Assembly: GCA_028703735.1 (NCBI GenBank)
Contig: JAQVMI010000147.1
Span: forward strand, 1-5,572
Direction: 5' to 3'
Origin: Candidatus Cloacimonadota bacterium
GTDB taxonomy: Bacteria; Cloacimonadota; Cloacimonadia; Cloacimonadales; Cloacimonadaceae
Length of the DNA: 5,572 bases
Positions 1-5,572 of the stretch are shown here, piece after piece (positions within the stretch are counted from its first letter, which is position 1; every line of letters starts with the position of its first letter). The notes beneath the pieces were generated by a model. The model had not been told where the DNA came from, ran no database searches, and was given only the letters and a program-made list of their open reading frames with translations. The translations under genes were made by a program, and so were the position numbers.

Positions 1-1528
1 GTGTCGGAAGAGACAATAAAGATTCACCACCATAAGCAAATATCACAGAATAACCGTTATCTGTATATCCTCCTATATAGCCTTTGCCATCTGAGTTTAT
101 ACTACCAGAACTATTAATTAAGCAAGTGCCCAGAACGCGAAAGAAAACTATGCCACCGACAGAACCATTCCAAGCAGAACAAGTTATTATCCCGTTTACA
201 ACGAGATTATTGTAGTTCATGATTTTTACAATCTGATTTCTAATTGTGCTGGTTTGATTGTAACTATTGATGAGCAGTTTATTTAATATAAGTTGATTGC
301 CATTGACAGCAACAATTCTGGCAGTTTCATTACGCCCAGTTAAGTTACTTGACATATTGGGATTGGGATCTTGCATACAAACAATAAGGACTTCATCCCC
401 AGTTTGAAATCCCGCACCATCTTGAACATTTATTTGGTTTATTCCTGCGTTATTTGAACCTGATATAGAGCTTTTAACTTGGTCGATAAACAAAGTCTGA
501 CCGCTTGATATGGATACATCCCCATCGTTCCCTAAACCAAATTCATAATCATCTTGAAATGCAAATGTTAAGTCACTGCCTCCTGAATTTGTAATAGATA
601 CTGAAGTTATTGCTTCATAGCCTAATCCGACATCTAACAAAGCTTGTGTTGGATTAACATTGATCTGGGGCATAAGCCTTGCTGATACTTCTGTACTATA
701 ACCACTTTCAATTGTGCCCATAAAAACTGCTTTGACTCTATAATAGTAATCAGTGTTTCCAAGAACTGTGTTATCCAAAAAAGTAGTTTGAGTGTCAGGC
801 ACTTCTGCCAAGAATAAATCAGCGGGGGATGTAGTCTTACGGTAAATTTTATATGTCAGGAAGTCCTGAGGTGAGCTTGTCCAACTAAGGTTAATGCTGT
901 TCACTGCCCCTATTGCCGTTAGATTCGTAGGGGATGCCGGAGGTGTGTTATCATAAACAATGAAGTTATCAATATACTGTGTTACTGACGCTCCTGATCC
1001 TGCTCTGAAGGTGAATCGTGTAAAGTCTGTAACTGATAAGCCTGCGATGTTATCAGCTACCAGGGTATTATTTACCCAGATTGAAAAACGGTCGGTATCG
1101 ATATTCACTTTAAGTTTGAAATTCGCCCAGGTGTTTGTCGCCAGGCTCCAAATGGTAATGGGATTCGAGAAGTCACTGGTATTGTCATAGTAGAGATTGC
1201 CTTCATAATCGTGCCTCAGATAGGTCACTGTGCCATTGGGGAAAGCATCTGCCAGCCAGTTATTGGAGGTGATTTTCCAGTCGTAGCTTACATAGTAGAT
1301 TCCAGAGGTGATGCCGAGTGAAGTAAAATCTCGCCGGACCCCTTGTAAGCTATTGGAAACAACTTTCATACTGCTGTTTTCGATGATAGGACTCACAGGT
1401 CCGATATTCGTCCAGCTATTGCCTACAGCAGAGCCTTCCGTACGATTGAAATCATCATTAAATAAAACAACGCCATACTGCAGATAAACGATCATTATCA
1501 TGCATACCAGCATTAGTGTCCTTTTCAT
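1..1528 (-). CDS. Secreted multidomain surface protein (LamG-like, FN3, Ig-like stub, glycine-rich domain); 3' end cut by window edge
   Basis: The reading frame is open for 509 codons from the ATG at 1528-1526 to the left edge with no stop, so the C-terminus is missing. Residues 1-22 look like a signal peptide: KR followed by a hydrophobic stretch rich in L, M, V and I. Residues about 24-193 begin with NDDFNRTEGSAVGNSW and end with YIDNFIVYD, the pattern of a LamG/concanavalin-like beta-sandwich. Residues about 194-285 are a fibronectin type III domain (PASPTNLTA, INLSW, YKIYR, DYYYRVKAV). Residues 287-325 (PQINVNPTQ, SVSITNSGGSDL) resemble the first strands of a choice-of-anchor/ASH Ig-like domain that stops early. 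Residues about 328-509 (GNDGDVSISSGQ, GDEVLIVCMQD, GKGYIGG) match my memory of a glycine-rich, beta-helix-like domain of giant secreted proteins. The role is probably adhesion or matrix, possibly carbohydrate binding; no catalytic motif was seen. The start is supported by GGAGG five bases upstream. Codon use shifts near residue 220-255 from CTG/ATC/ACC-rich to TTA/ATA/ACT-rich. The gene is unlikely to be part of the defence cassette upstream of it. Confidence 0.85.
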   Translation of the reverse strand, partial: MKRTLMLVCMIMIVYLQYGVVLFNDDFNRTEGSAVGNSWTNIGPVSPIIENSSMKVVSNSLQGVRRDFTSLGITSGIYYVSYDWKITSNNWLADAFPNGTVTYLRHDYEGNLYYDNTSDFSNPITIWSLATNTWANFKLKVNIDTDRFSIWVNNTLVADNIAGLSVTDFTRFTFRAGSGASVTQYIDNFIVYDNTPPASPTNLTAIGAVNSINLSWTSSPQDFLTYKIYRKTTSPADLFLAEVPDTQTTFLDNTVLGNTDYYYRVKAVFMGTIESGYSTEVSARLMPQINVNPTQALLDVGLGYEAITSVSITNSGGSDLTFAFQDDYEFGLGNDGDVSISSGQTLFIDQVKSSISGSNNAGINQINVQDGAGFQTGDEVLIVCMQDPNPNMSSNLTGRNETARIVAVNGNQLILNKLLINSYNQTSTIRNQIVKIMNYNNLVVNGIITCSAWNGSVGGIVFFRVLGTCLINSSGSINSDGKGYIGGYTDNGYSVIFAYGGESLLSLPT

Positions 1529-1533
1529 TATAA

Positions 1534-1538
1534 CCTCC
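1534..1538 (-). promoter_or_regulatory. Ribosome binding site of the secreted protein gene
   Basis: GGAGG on the minus strand lies five bases (TTATA) before the ATG at 1528. It fixes the start of the secreted protein. The next in-frame ATG is codon 6, and it would remove the charged n-region of the signal peptide. Confidence 0.8.
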
Positions 1539-1569
1539 AGTTATGTTTTATCTTGCGTTTAACTCTTTG

Positions 1570-1590
1570 CCTATTCATAGGAGAATTCTC
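1570..1590. repeat. Two abutting palindromes between the OLD-family gene and the secreted protein gene
   Basis: In the 104-base gap between these genes, CCTATTCATAGG (1570-1581, five-base arms around TC) and the perfect 10-base palindrome GAGAATTCTC (1581-1590) share base 1581. On the minus strand they lie about 40-60 bases before the secreted protein ATG, where an operator or mRNA structure could sit. There is no following T-run, so this is not a standard rho-independent terminator. Short AT-rich palindromes also arise by chance, so a function is only a possibility. I saw nothing else clear in this gap. Confidence 0.35.
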
Positions 1591-1632
1591 GGTCGTTTTG
1601 CATATAGTTCCGCACTGTGTTTTGTCCGATTT

Positions 1633-3633
1633 CTATATCATTGAATTGAGATCTTTAAAAAGCTGCTCAAATAGTGATAATGTTTTTTCATCGAAGGTTC
1701 CGCTATCCAAAATAGTTTCTTGCATAAAGCGTGCAGGTCTATAATGATTGAAACCTATCGATTCCTGACCGGTTTGTTTTAAGTAATCCTCAATGCGAAC
1801 TAGAATTCTAGGATGCTTGCTTGTGATATCCTTCTCCTTGATAGATGTTTTGTATTCGCCATTAACAAGACTGAGATAGAAACTAACTTCTAACATATCT
1901 TCAACATCAGCAGAATCTCTTAACAGATAATCACCAAAGGTCTTGACTTTGGATTTCTTGAGTAGTTTCTTTTTATACAGATTCTCAATTGTCTGTTTAT
2001 CTTTTGGTTGTATGTCCACTAGTATTGCAATGTTCATCCCTTTTTGTGATCCCATCAATGCAACAAAAGTCCATATCTTATCAGACCCTCCCACGGGAGT
2101 GATTGTCCATTTACTGCTAAGCCCAAAACGCTTTTGCCTTTCCAAAATGCTTGATATACAACGAAGATAAATCATATCAGAAGGACCTTCTACAAGAAGG
2201 CAGTTAGGTCCGATAAAAAGTGACTGTGTGATGTTATATCCCAAAGCACTTTGTAAAGGGAATATAGTGTCATCATCAGTCAATAGTATATCCTCAGTGA
2301 CCTTGGTCGTACCTGTCTCATCTTCATAGACAGCCCTTACTCGTTCAAAGTGGTTAACATCAACAAGGAATGGAGAGTGAGTCGAGTACATTGTTTGGTT
2401 TGTTTTCGATAACTTTTCAAAAAACTGAATTAGTTTGGCTTGCGCTGTGCCATGCAAATGTAAGCCTGGCTCATCTAGTAAGAGTATACTGTCTTTATGT
2501 GCTCCTTCAGCCTCTACAAGAAAGACAAGATAGAACGAAAAGAAATACTGCATTCCGTTACTTCTTTGATCCAACTCAATCTCACTTGGATCAAGATCAT
2601 CCGAAACCCAAATCCTAAAAAAATCACCATCAGCTTGGTAACGAAATTTGTGTTTTCTTTGCTCCCACCAGTTAGAAAACTTCTCAGTCATAGCATTTGA
2701 AGCAGATGAAAAGTGAATAGCTCGTTCATCTATCTTACGTCGGAACTCCTCAACATTTATTGGTTGAGAATGGTTGTGAGCCCCTAAATTTGAAAGTGTA
2801 TCAACATTTAATCCAACGTGTTGAAAAAGGCATTTCGTAATTCTTTTCTTGGGGGATGAGTCCGTTAAGAATGAAGGGAAATGAACAGAACTATCAAGCA
2901 CATCGTATTTATCAAAATATAAGAATTGAGGAATCAAATCCAGGATTATATGTTCAGCTTTGTCTACATCTTCAATGTTCTTACTTCTTTCCAATAATGG
3001 TGTAATTATATCTGTTATAGGGGATAACAGGGTTTGCTGCCATTCTTCATTGGCTTGTTGATTGATGTATTGAGCGATTTGTGTAAGATAAACACGCGTT
3101 ATATCATCGGGAATTTGTTTAGATCGATTGGTAAGCTCAGTTGATAGGGATATCTTCATTTCCTTTAGTAATTCACCCTTCCCATCAGGTGCAACCAATG
3201 TATTAACCTCATTTACAAGTCTATTCAACAACTCCCTTATTTCCAACTCATCAATTTCAGAAATCTGGACATCAGGGATGAAACTGGTTGTGTAATCTCC
3301 CGAATAGTGTCTTGTTAATTCGACACTTGTAACTACAGAGAATAGTGTTGATACACTTCTAAGTTCCGTTAAATCTGATTTTAACAGAGCAAATCTGCAA
3401 CTTGACACAGGCCAATTTTGTGTTTTAAATTCATCAGTGTATCTTCTCCTGGGAAACTCCTTCAATCCGTCGTAATTTTCTCCATCTGATGGGTTGAATT
3501 TAGATAGACCACGAAATACTGCAGATTTCCCAGCTTCATTTTTGCCGACGAATGCAGTCAGGTCGCCAACTTCAATCCAACCTGTATCATGAATTTTCTT
3601 GTAATTCTGAATCCTGAATGATGTAAGTCTCAT
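1633..3633 (-). CDS. OLD-family ATP-dependent endonuclease: AAA/ABC-type ATPase with C-terminal TOPRIM domain
   Basis: This 666-residue protein has the length and layout of OLD (overcoming lysogenization defect) nucleases: an SMC/ABC-like ATPase with an inserted helical region, then a TOPRIM nuclease domain. Visible parts: N-terminal strand RLTSFRIQNYKKI, Walker A GKNEAGKS (30-37), conserved FPRRRYTDEFK (60-70), a helical insert about 120-330, an ABC-signature-like RSNGMQYF (357-364), Walker B SILLLDEP with D387 and E388, and the H-loop STHSPF with H419. TOPRIM follows: LLVEGPSD with E482 and D486, a glycine turn PVGGSDK (513-519), ILVDIQPKD with D540, and ADVEDML (575-581). The canonical DxD reads D540-I-Q542, so one acidic residue is replaced; this may be a feature of a subfamily. 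Family members act as cytoplasmic, ATP-regulated nucleases in phage defence. The ATG at 3633 has AGGAG five bases upstream, and the stop is TAG. It lies 119 bases after the endonuclease gene on the same strand. No UvrD-like helicase partner, as in Gabija, is in the window. The family call is strong; nuclease activity is inferred. Confidence 0.9.
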   Translation of the reverse strand: MRLTSFRIQNYKKIHDTGWIEVGDLTAFVGKNEAGKSAVFRGLSKFNPSDGENYDGLKEFPRRRYTDEFKTQNWPVSSCRFALLKSDLTELRSVSTLFSVVTSVELTRHYSGDYTTSFIPDVQISEIDELEIRELLNRLVNEVNTLVAPDGKGELLKEMKISLSTELTNRSKQIPDDITRVYLTQIAQYINQQANEEWQQTLLSPITDIITPLLERSKNIEDVDKAEHIILDLIPQFLYFDKYDVLDSSVHFPSFLTDSSPKKRITKCLFQHVGLNVDTLSNLGAHNHSQPINVEEFRRKIDERAIHFSSASNAMTEKFSNWWEQRKHKFRYQADGDFFRIWVSDDLDPSEIELDQRSNGMQYFFSFYLVFLVEAEGAHKDSILLLDEPGLHLHGTAQAKLIQFFEKLSKTNQTMYSTHSPFLVDVNHFERVRAVYEDETGTTKVTEDILLTDDDTIFPLQSALGYNITQSLFIGPNCLLVEGPSDMIYLRCISSILERQKRFGLSSKWTITPVGGSDKIWTFVALMGSQKGMNIAILVDIQPKDKQTIENLYKKKLLKKSKVKTFGDYLLRDSADVEDMLEVSFYLSLVNGEYKTSIKEKDITSKHPRILVRIEDYLKQTGQESIGFNHYRPARFMQETILDSGTFDEKTLSLFEQLFKDLNSMI

Positions 3634-3752
3634 TTTTACTCCTATATTACTACCACAACAACTAAACTATTGTGAAATCCGAGCACGGAGTATAAGTACT
3701 TTATTACAAGTTAACTCCATACTTCAATTGAATATTTTCTTAAGAGCATGAT
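3634..3752. other. 119-base gap between the endonuclease and OLD-family genes
   Basis: The AT-rich gap contains three short perfect palindromes: AAGTACTT (3694-3701), TTCAATTGAA (3723-3732) and TCTTAAGA (3738-3745). On the minus strand a TATACT (3694-3689) resembles a -10 box but has no good -35 partner. No GC-rich hairpin followed by T residues is present, so read-through from the endonuclease gene is plausible. An internal promoter giving the OLD-family gene separate expression is also possible but unproven. A 12-codon frame starting at the ATG at 3749 has no ribosome binding site and is not called. Confidence 0.4.
3639..3643 (-). promoter_or_regulatory. Ribosome binding site of the OLD-family gene
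   Basis: AGGAG on the minus strand is followed by TAAAA and the ATG at 3633. It supports this start, which places the conserved first strand of the ATPase fold at residues 2-12, as expected for the family. Confidence 0.8.
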
Positions 3753-4841
3753 TTAATCCTGCACTAGAATGATTACCCCTGCAGTAACATTATAATTGGC
3801 ACCATCCCATGTAAAAGTAACATTGTGGAGGTTCCCATTACGATTATCTAAAAACTCGTTAATACCTCTTACAAGAAGAGGTTTTGCACGCTTCAATTTC
3901 CACGAATTGAAATAGTCAGACTTATTAACTAAAATCAAAAACAAACGATTAGATGCGTCAAATCTTCTAGTGCCTTGATTTTCATATAACCAGCGTATTA
4001 AGTCAGTTGGATTGTCCATTGTTTCAGTTAAAATGCTATCCCTAAATGACTTGATTTCCTGAATTATGCTTTTAACGGCATTATCAGGATGATCAGATAA
4101 CTTACACCATAACAATTCTAACAATTTTGATTCGTTTACATTTCTTGGAATCGAAACAGAAAATTCTCTGGCACACTTCTTTAAAACTTGTAGTTCTTTT
4201 TCTATCCCGGCAATTTCTCGTTTTTTCATCACATAACCTTCAGGTAGATAAGTGACCTTTAAATCCAGCGGAATGTCGTTATAAAAGAAGTCAATTTGCT
4301 TAACCAAACCGACAGCCGGTATAATTGCAGTGTGATCTTTAAATATGTCTTCTATGATTATGGATGTCCAGTGATTATACCATGAACATTTAACGTATCC
4401 ATGAAGGCTTGATAGCAATTCTCCCTCAATTTTCGATTCTAGGACATCATAAGATCTGATTTTCTTCACATAGTTGTTAACTATAGTTTTTTCAAGATTA
4501 TTCTGGTACAAGCCACCCCAATCAAAAGAGTTGAGTTTATAGAGTTCGTTAATGAGTGCATCCTCAATCTCCAACCTCTCTGTTCTTCCTGTATCATAAA
4601 TCTGTTTGATTATTAATTCAATGTGGGTTTCATCAACATTGGAATCATAAGCAATCTGTAGCAAATCGTGTCTACCTCTCTGAGGAATAGTCAAACCTAC
4701 TGAAGCGAATAGATCAACCATGTTAGCTTTTCGTGACATTGACCTTAGCTTCAAAAACCGAAGTCCGCCATCAGCATGAATCAAGTCATTAATCTTGTTA
4801 TTATCAAAACATTGCTTAGCTTGCTGGTAAGTAATTGCCAT
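3753..4841 (-). CDS. Putative type II-like restriction endonuclease with PD-(D/E)XK nuclease core
   Basis: This is a complete 362-residue protein. I do not recognise a named enzyme. The evidence for a nuclease is a compact PD-(D/E)XK-like core: a helix with E139 and E141 (IEGELLSSLHGYV), then strand VKQIDFFYND with D184, then PLDLKVTYLP with D193 and K195. This gives D-(8)-D-x-K with hydrophobic strands around both acidic positions, as in restriction endonucleases. Residues 22-120 (LRFLKLRSMSRKANMVDLF; RHDLLQIAYDS) may form a DNA-recognition or winged-helix-like region. The C-terminal stretch NRLFLILVNKSDYFNSWKLKR (298-318) looks like a conserved strand-helix element of the same domain. No signal peptide or membrane segment was seen. 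The gene starts one base after the upstream methyltransferase stop, strong support for a restriction partner that cuts foreign DNA lacking the methyl mark. The ATG has AAGGAG five bases upstream, located inside the methyltransferase coding end. The recognition sequence cannot be predicted. An alternative is a non-restriction nuclease of a composite defence system. Confidence 0.7.
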   Translation of the reverse strand: MAITYQQAKQCFDNNKINDLIHADGGLRFLKLRSMSRKANMVDLFASVGLTIPQRGRHDLLQIAYDSNVDETHIELIIKQIYDTGRTERLEIEDALINELYKLNSFDWGGLYQNNLEKTIVNNYVKKIRSYDVLESKIEGELLSSLHGYVKCSWYNHWTSIIIEDIFKDHTAIIPAVGLVKQIDFFYNDIPLDLKVTYLPEGYVMKKREIAGIEKELQVLKKCAREFSVSIPRNVNESKLLELLWCKLSDHPDNAVKSIIQEIKSFRDSILTETMDNPTDLIRWLYENQGTRRFDASNRLFLILVNKSDYFNSWKLKRAKPLLVRGINEFLDNRNGNLHNVTFTWDGANYNVTAGVIILVQD

Positions 4842-4842
4842 T

Positions 4843-5572
4843 TTAACTCCTTATAACTGGATATGATTTAGACCATCCAGGAATACTCGATAAGTCGTTG
4901 ATTATAGATTCCACATTTGTAGTAGGACACTTAATATATATCAAAACATAATCTTGTTTTAAAGCACCACTTCTATTATCTTGAACAATTGAAGAAGCCG
5001 AATAATTCATCGGAAAGCAACCAATAAAACTTACACTGTTATCATTATCAGATGCTATTAATAGAAAGTCCCAGTATTTAATATCAGTAGCGTTAAAAAT
5101 CAGAGCCAGTATTCCATCAGGTTTTAAAACTCTAAATAATTGGGTGATTACATCTTCCATTGTTTCATTATATAGCTTTAAATTTTTACTTCGTTCTTTA
5201 GCATTAGAAACAACTATTTCGTTAGAATATAGTGGCTCGACATTTAATATTGCATTCCACATAGAGCTAAGTTCCAAATAGGGTATCCTATCTCCATGTG
5301 GTGGATCGGTAATGATTAAATTTATAGAATTATCTCTAAATTTTTGAATTTCACTTTTTGTGTCGCCTAAGATTAATAGTAGGTTTGAACTTGAATCAAA
5401 GATGTCTTCCAAACTCTTAGAGATACTCACATGGGGATTGTTATCTATCGATTTAAGTGAGTTTAGAAGTTTGTTTGCTTTATTCATAAAGCAATTCCAA
5501 ACGTTGATCTCAAAATGCAAAGTGGGTCGCCAGTATCCTATTGCCCAACTACCTACTTCAATTTTGTTACTG
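4843..5572 (-). CDS. DNA methyltransferase (amino-methylating, DPPH motif IV); 5' end cut by window edge
   Basis: The frame is open from the right edge to the TAA at 4845-4843, giving about 242 residues of a longer protein. A TTG at 5520 could be read as a start, but it has no clear ribosome binding site, and the frame upstream continues with sensible sequence (EVGSWAIGYWRPT), so the true start is outside the window. Counting from that TTG as residue 1, NLIITDPPHGD (67-77) is motif IV, the catalytic (D/N/S)PP(Y/F) loop of N6-adenine and N4-cytosine methyltransferases, here with H75 in the aromatic position. RIPYLELSSMWNAIL follows, as in SAM-dependent methylases of restriction systems. Later come LFRVLKPDGILALIF (128-142), typical of a Rossmann-like core, and DYVLIYIK (190-197) near the end. 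The SAM-binding FxGxG motif I is not seen and must lie upstream. The enzyme presumably methylates the host sites recognised by the adjacent endonuclease, to which it is translationally coupled. Whether it modifies adenine or cytosine cannot be told. Confidence 0.85.
   Translation of the reverse strand, partial: SNKIEVGSWAIGYWRPTLHFEINVWNCFMNKANKLLNSLKSIDNNPHVSISKSLEDIFDSSSNLLLILGDTKSEIQKFRDNSINLIITDPPHGDRIPYLELSSMWNAILNVEPLYSNEIVVSNAKERSKNLKLYNETMEDVITQLFRVLKPDGILALIFNATDIKYWDFLLIASDNDNSVSFIGCFPMNYSASSIVQDNRSGALKQDYVLIYIKCPTTNVESIINDLSSIPGWSKSYPVIRS
4847..4852 (-). promoter_or_regulatory. Ribosome binding site of the endonuclease gene, inside the methyltransferase coding end
   Basis: AAGGAG on the minus strand is followed by five bases and the ATG at 4841. 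It overlaps the last methyltransferase codons, and the methyltransferase stop (4845-4843) falls between it and the ATG. Ribosomes ending the methyltransferase would be placed to start the endonuclease, so methylation capacity would be made first. Confidence 0.85.

Noticed and set aside
960..1190. Plus-strand open frame of 76 codons
   Set aside because: It lies antisense to the LamG-like part of the secreted protein, has no recognisable domain and no convincing ribosome binding site.
1529..1632. Rho-independent terminator after the OLD-family gene
   Set aside because: The only stem-loop candidates are short, AT-rich and not followed by a T-run on the minus strand.
1553..2700. Several short plus-strand frames (1553-1744, 1943-2170, 2370-2618, 2497-2700)
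   Set aside because: All but the first 80 bases of 1553-1744 overlap the well-supported OLD-family gene in antisense. They show no domain features and are shadows of its codons.
1633..3633. Gabija (GajA) or PARIS (AriA) identity for the OLD-family protein
   Set aside because: GajA pairs with a UvrD-like helicase, and AriA is an ATPase with a separate TOPRIM partner. Here the TOPRIM is fused and no helicase is present.
3689..3694. Minus-strand TATACT as a promoter -10 box for the OLD-family gene
   Set aside because: No -35-like hexamer lies 15-18 bases upstream, and AT-rich sequence gives such matches by chance. It is mentioned only in the gap description.
3709..3749. Twelve-codon minus-strand frame after the endonuclease stop, possible leader peptide
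   Set aside because: It has no ribosome binding site, shows no regulatory codon pattern, and no attenuator-like hairpin follows.
5518..5520. TTG as the start of the methyltransferase
   Set aside because: The frame is open to the window edge and the upstream residues look like family sequence. No clear Shine-Dalgarno precedes this TTG, so it is an internal leucine codon.

Overview
The window carries four protein-coding genes, all on the minus strand, so transcription runs from the right edge to the left. Two genes are cut by the window edges. In transcription order they are: a DNA methyltransferase missing its N-terminus (4843-5572), a putative PD-(D/E)XK restriction endonuclease (3753-4841), an OLD-family ATPase with a C-terminal TOPRIM domain (1633-3633), and a large secreted multidomain protein missing its C-terminus (1-1528). 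The ribosome binding sites of the last three genes are strong Shine-Dalgarno sequences, each five bases from an ATG. No RNA gene, CRISPR array, insertion sequence or convincing rho-independent terminator was seen. No gap between genes exceeds 120 bases.

Right and centre (1633-5572): this part reads as an anti-phage defence cassette. The methyltransferase stop and the endonuclease ATG are one base apart, the usual sign of a co-translated pair. Their motifs (DPPH motif IV in one, D-(8)-DLK in the other) fit modification and restriction partners of a type II-like system. The OLD-family protein follows after a 119-base gap with its own ribosome binding site. It has an intact ATPase site, but its TOPRIM acidic motif reads D-x-Q instead of D-x-D. 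OLD-family nucleases are established defence effectors (P2 Old, and GajA of Gabija). No UvrD-like helicase (Gabija) or separate TOPRIM partner (PARIS) is present in the window. Whether the three genes form one functional system or are two neighbouring defence modules cannot be settled from this window.

Left (1-1528): the secreted protein has a signal peptide, a LamG/concanavalin-like domain, a fibronectin type III domain, a short Ig-like (choice-of-anchor/ASH-type) stub, and the start of a glycine-rich repetitive extracellular domain. It looks like a cell-surface or matrix protein unrelated to the defence genes. Its base composition changes along its length.

Organism: a bacterium of moderately low GC, roughly 35-45% by hand counts of sample lines. 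Giant secreted proteins joining LamG, FN3 and choice-of-anchor-like modules are typical of Cloacimonadota, Fibrobacterota, Bacteroidota and related phyla. Cloacimonadota is my first guess, at low confidence. The defence genes look more AT-rich (about 23-33% GC in two sampled lines) than the first half of the secreted gene (about 45%), which is compatible with horizontal acquisition.
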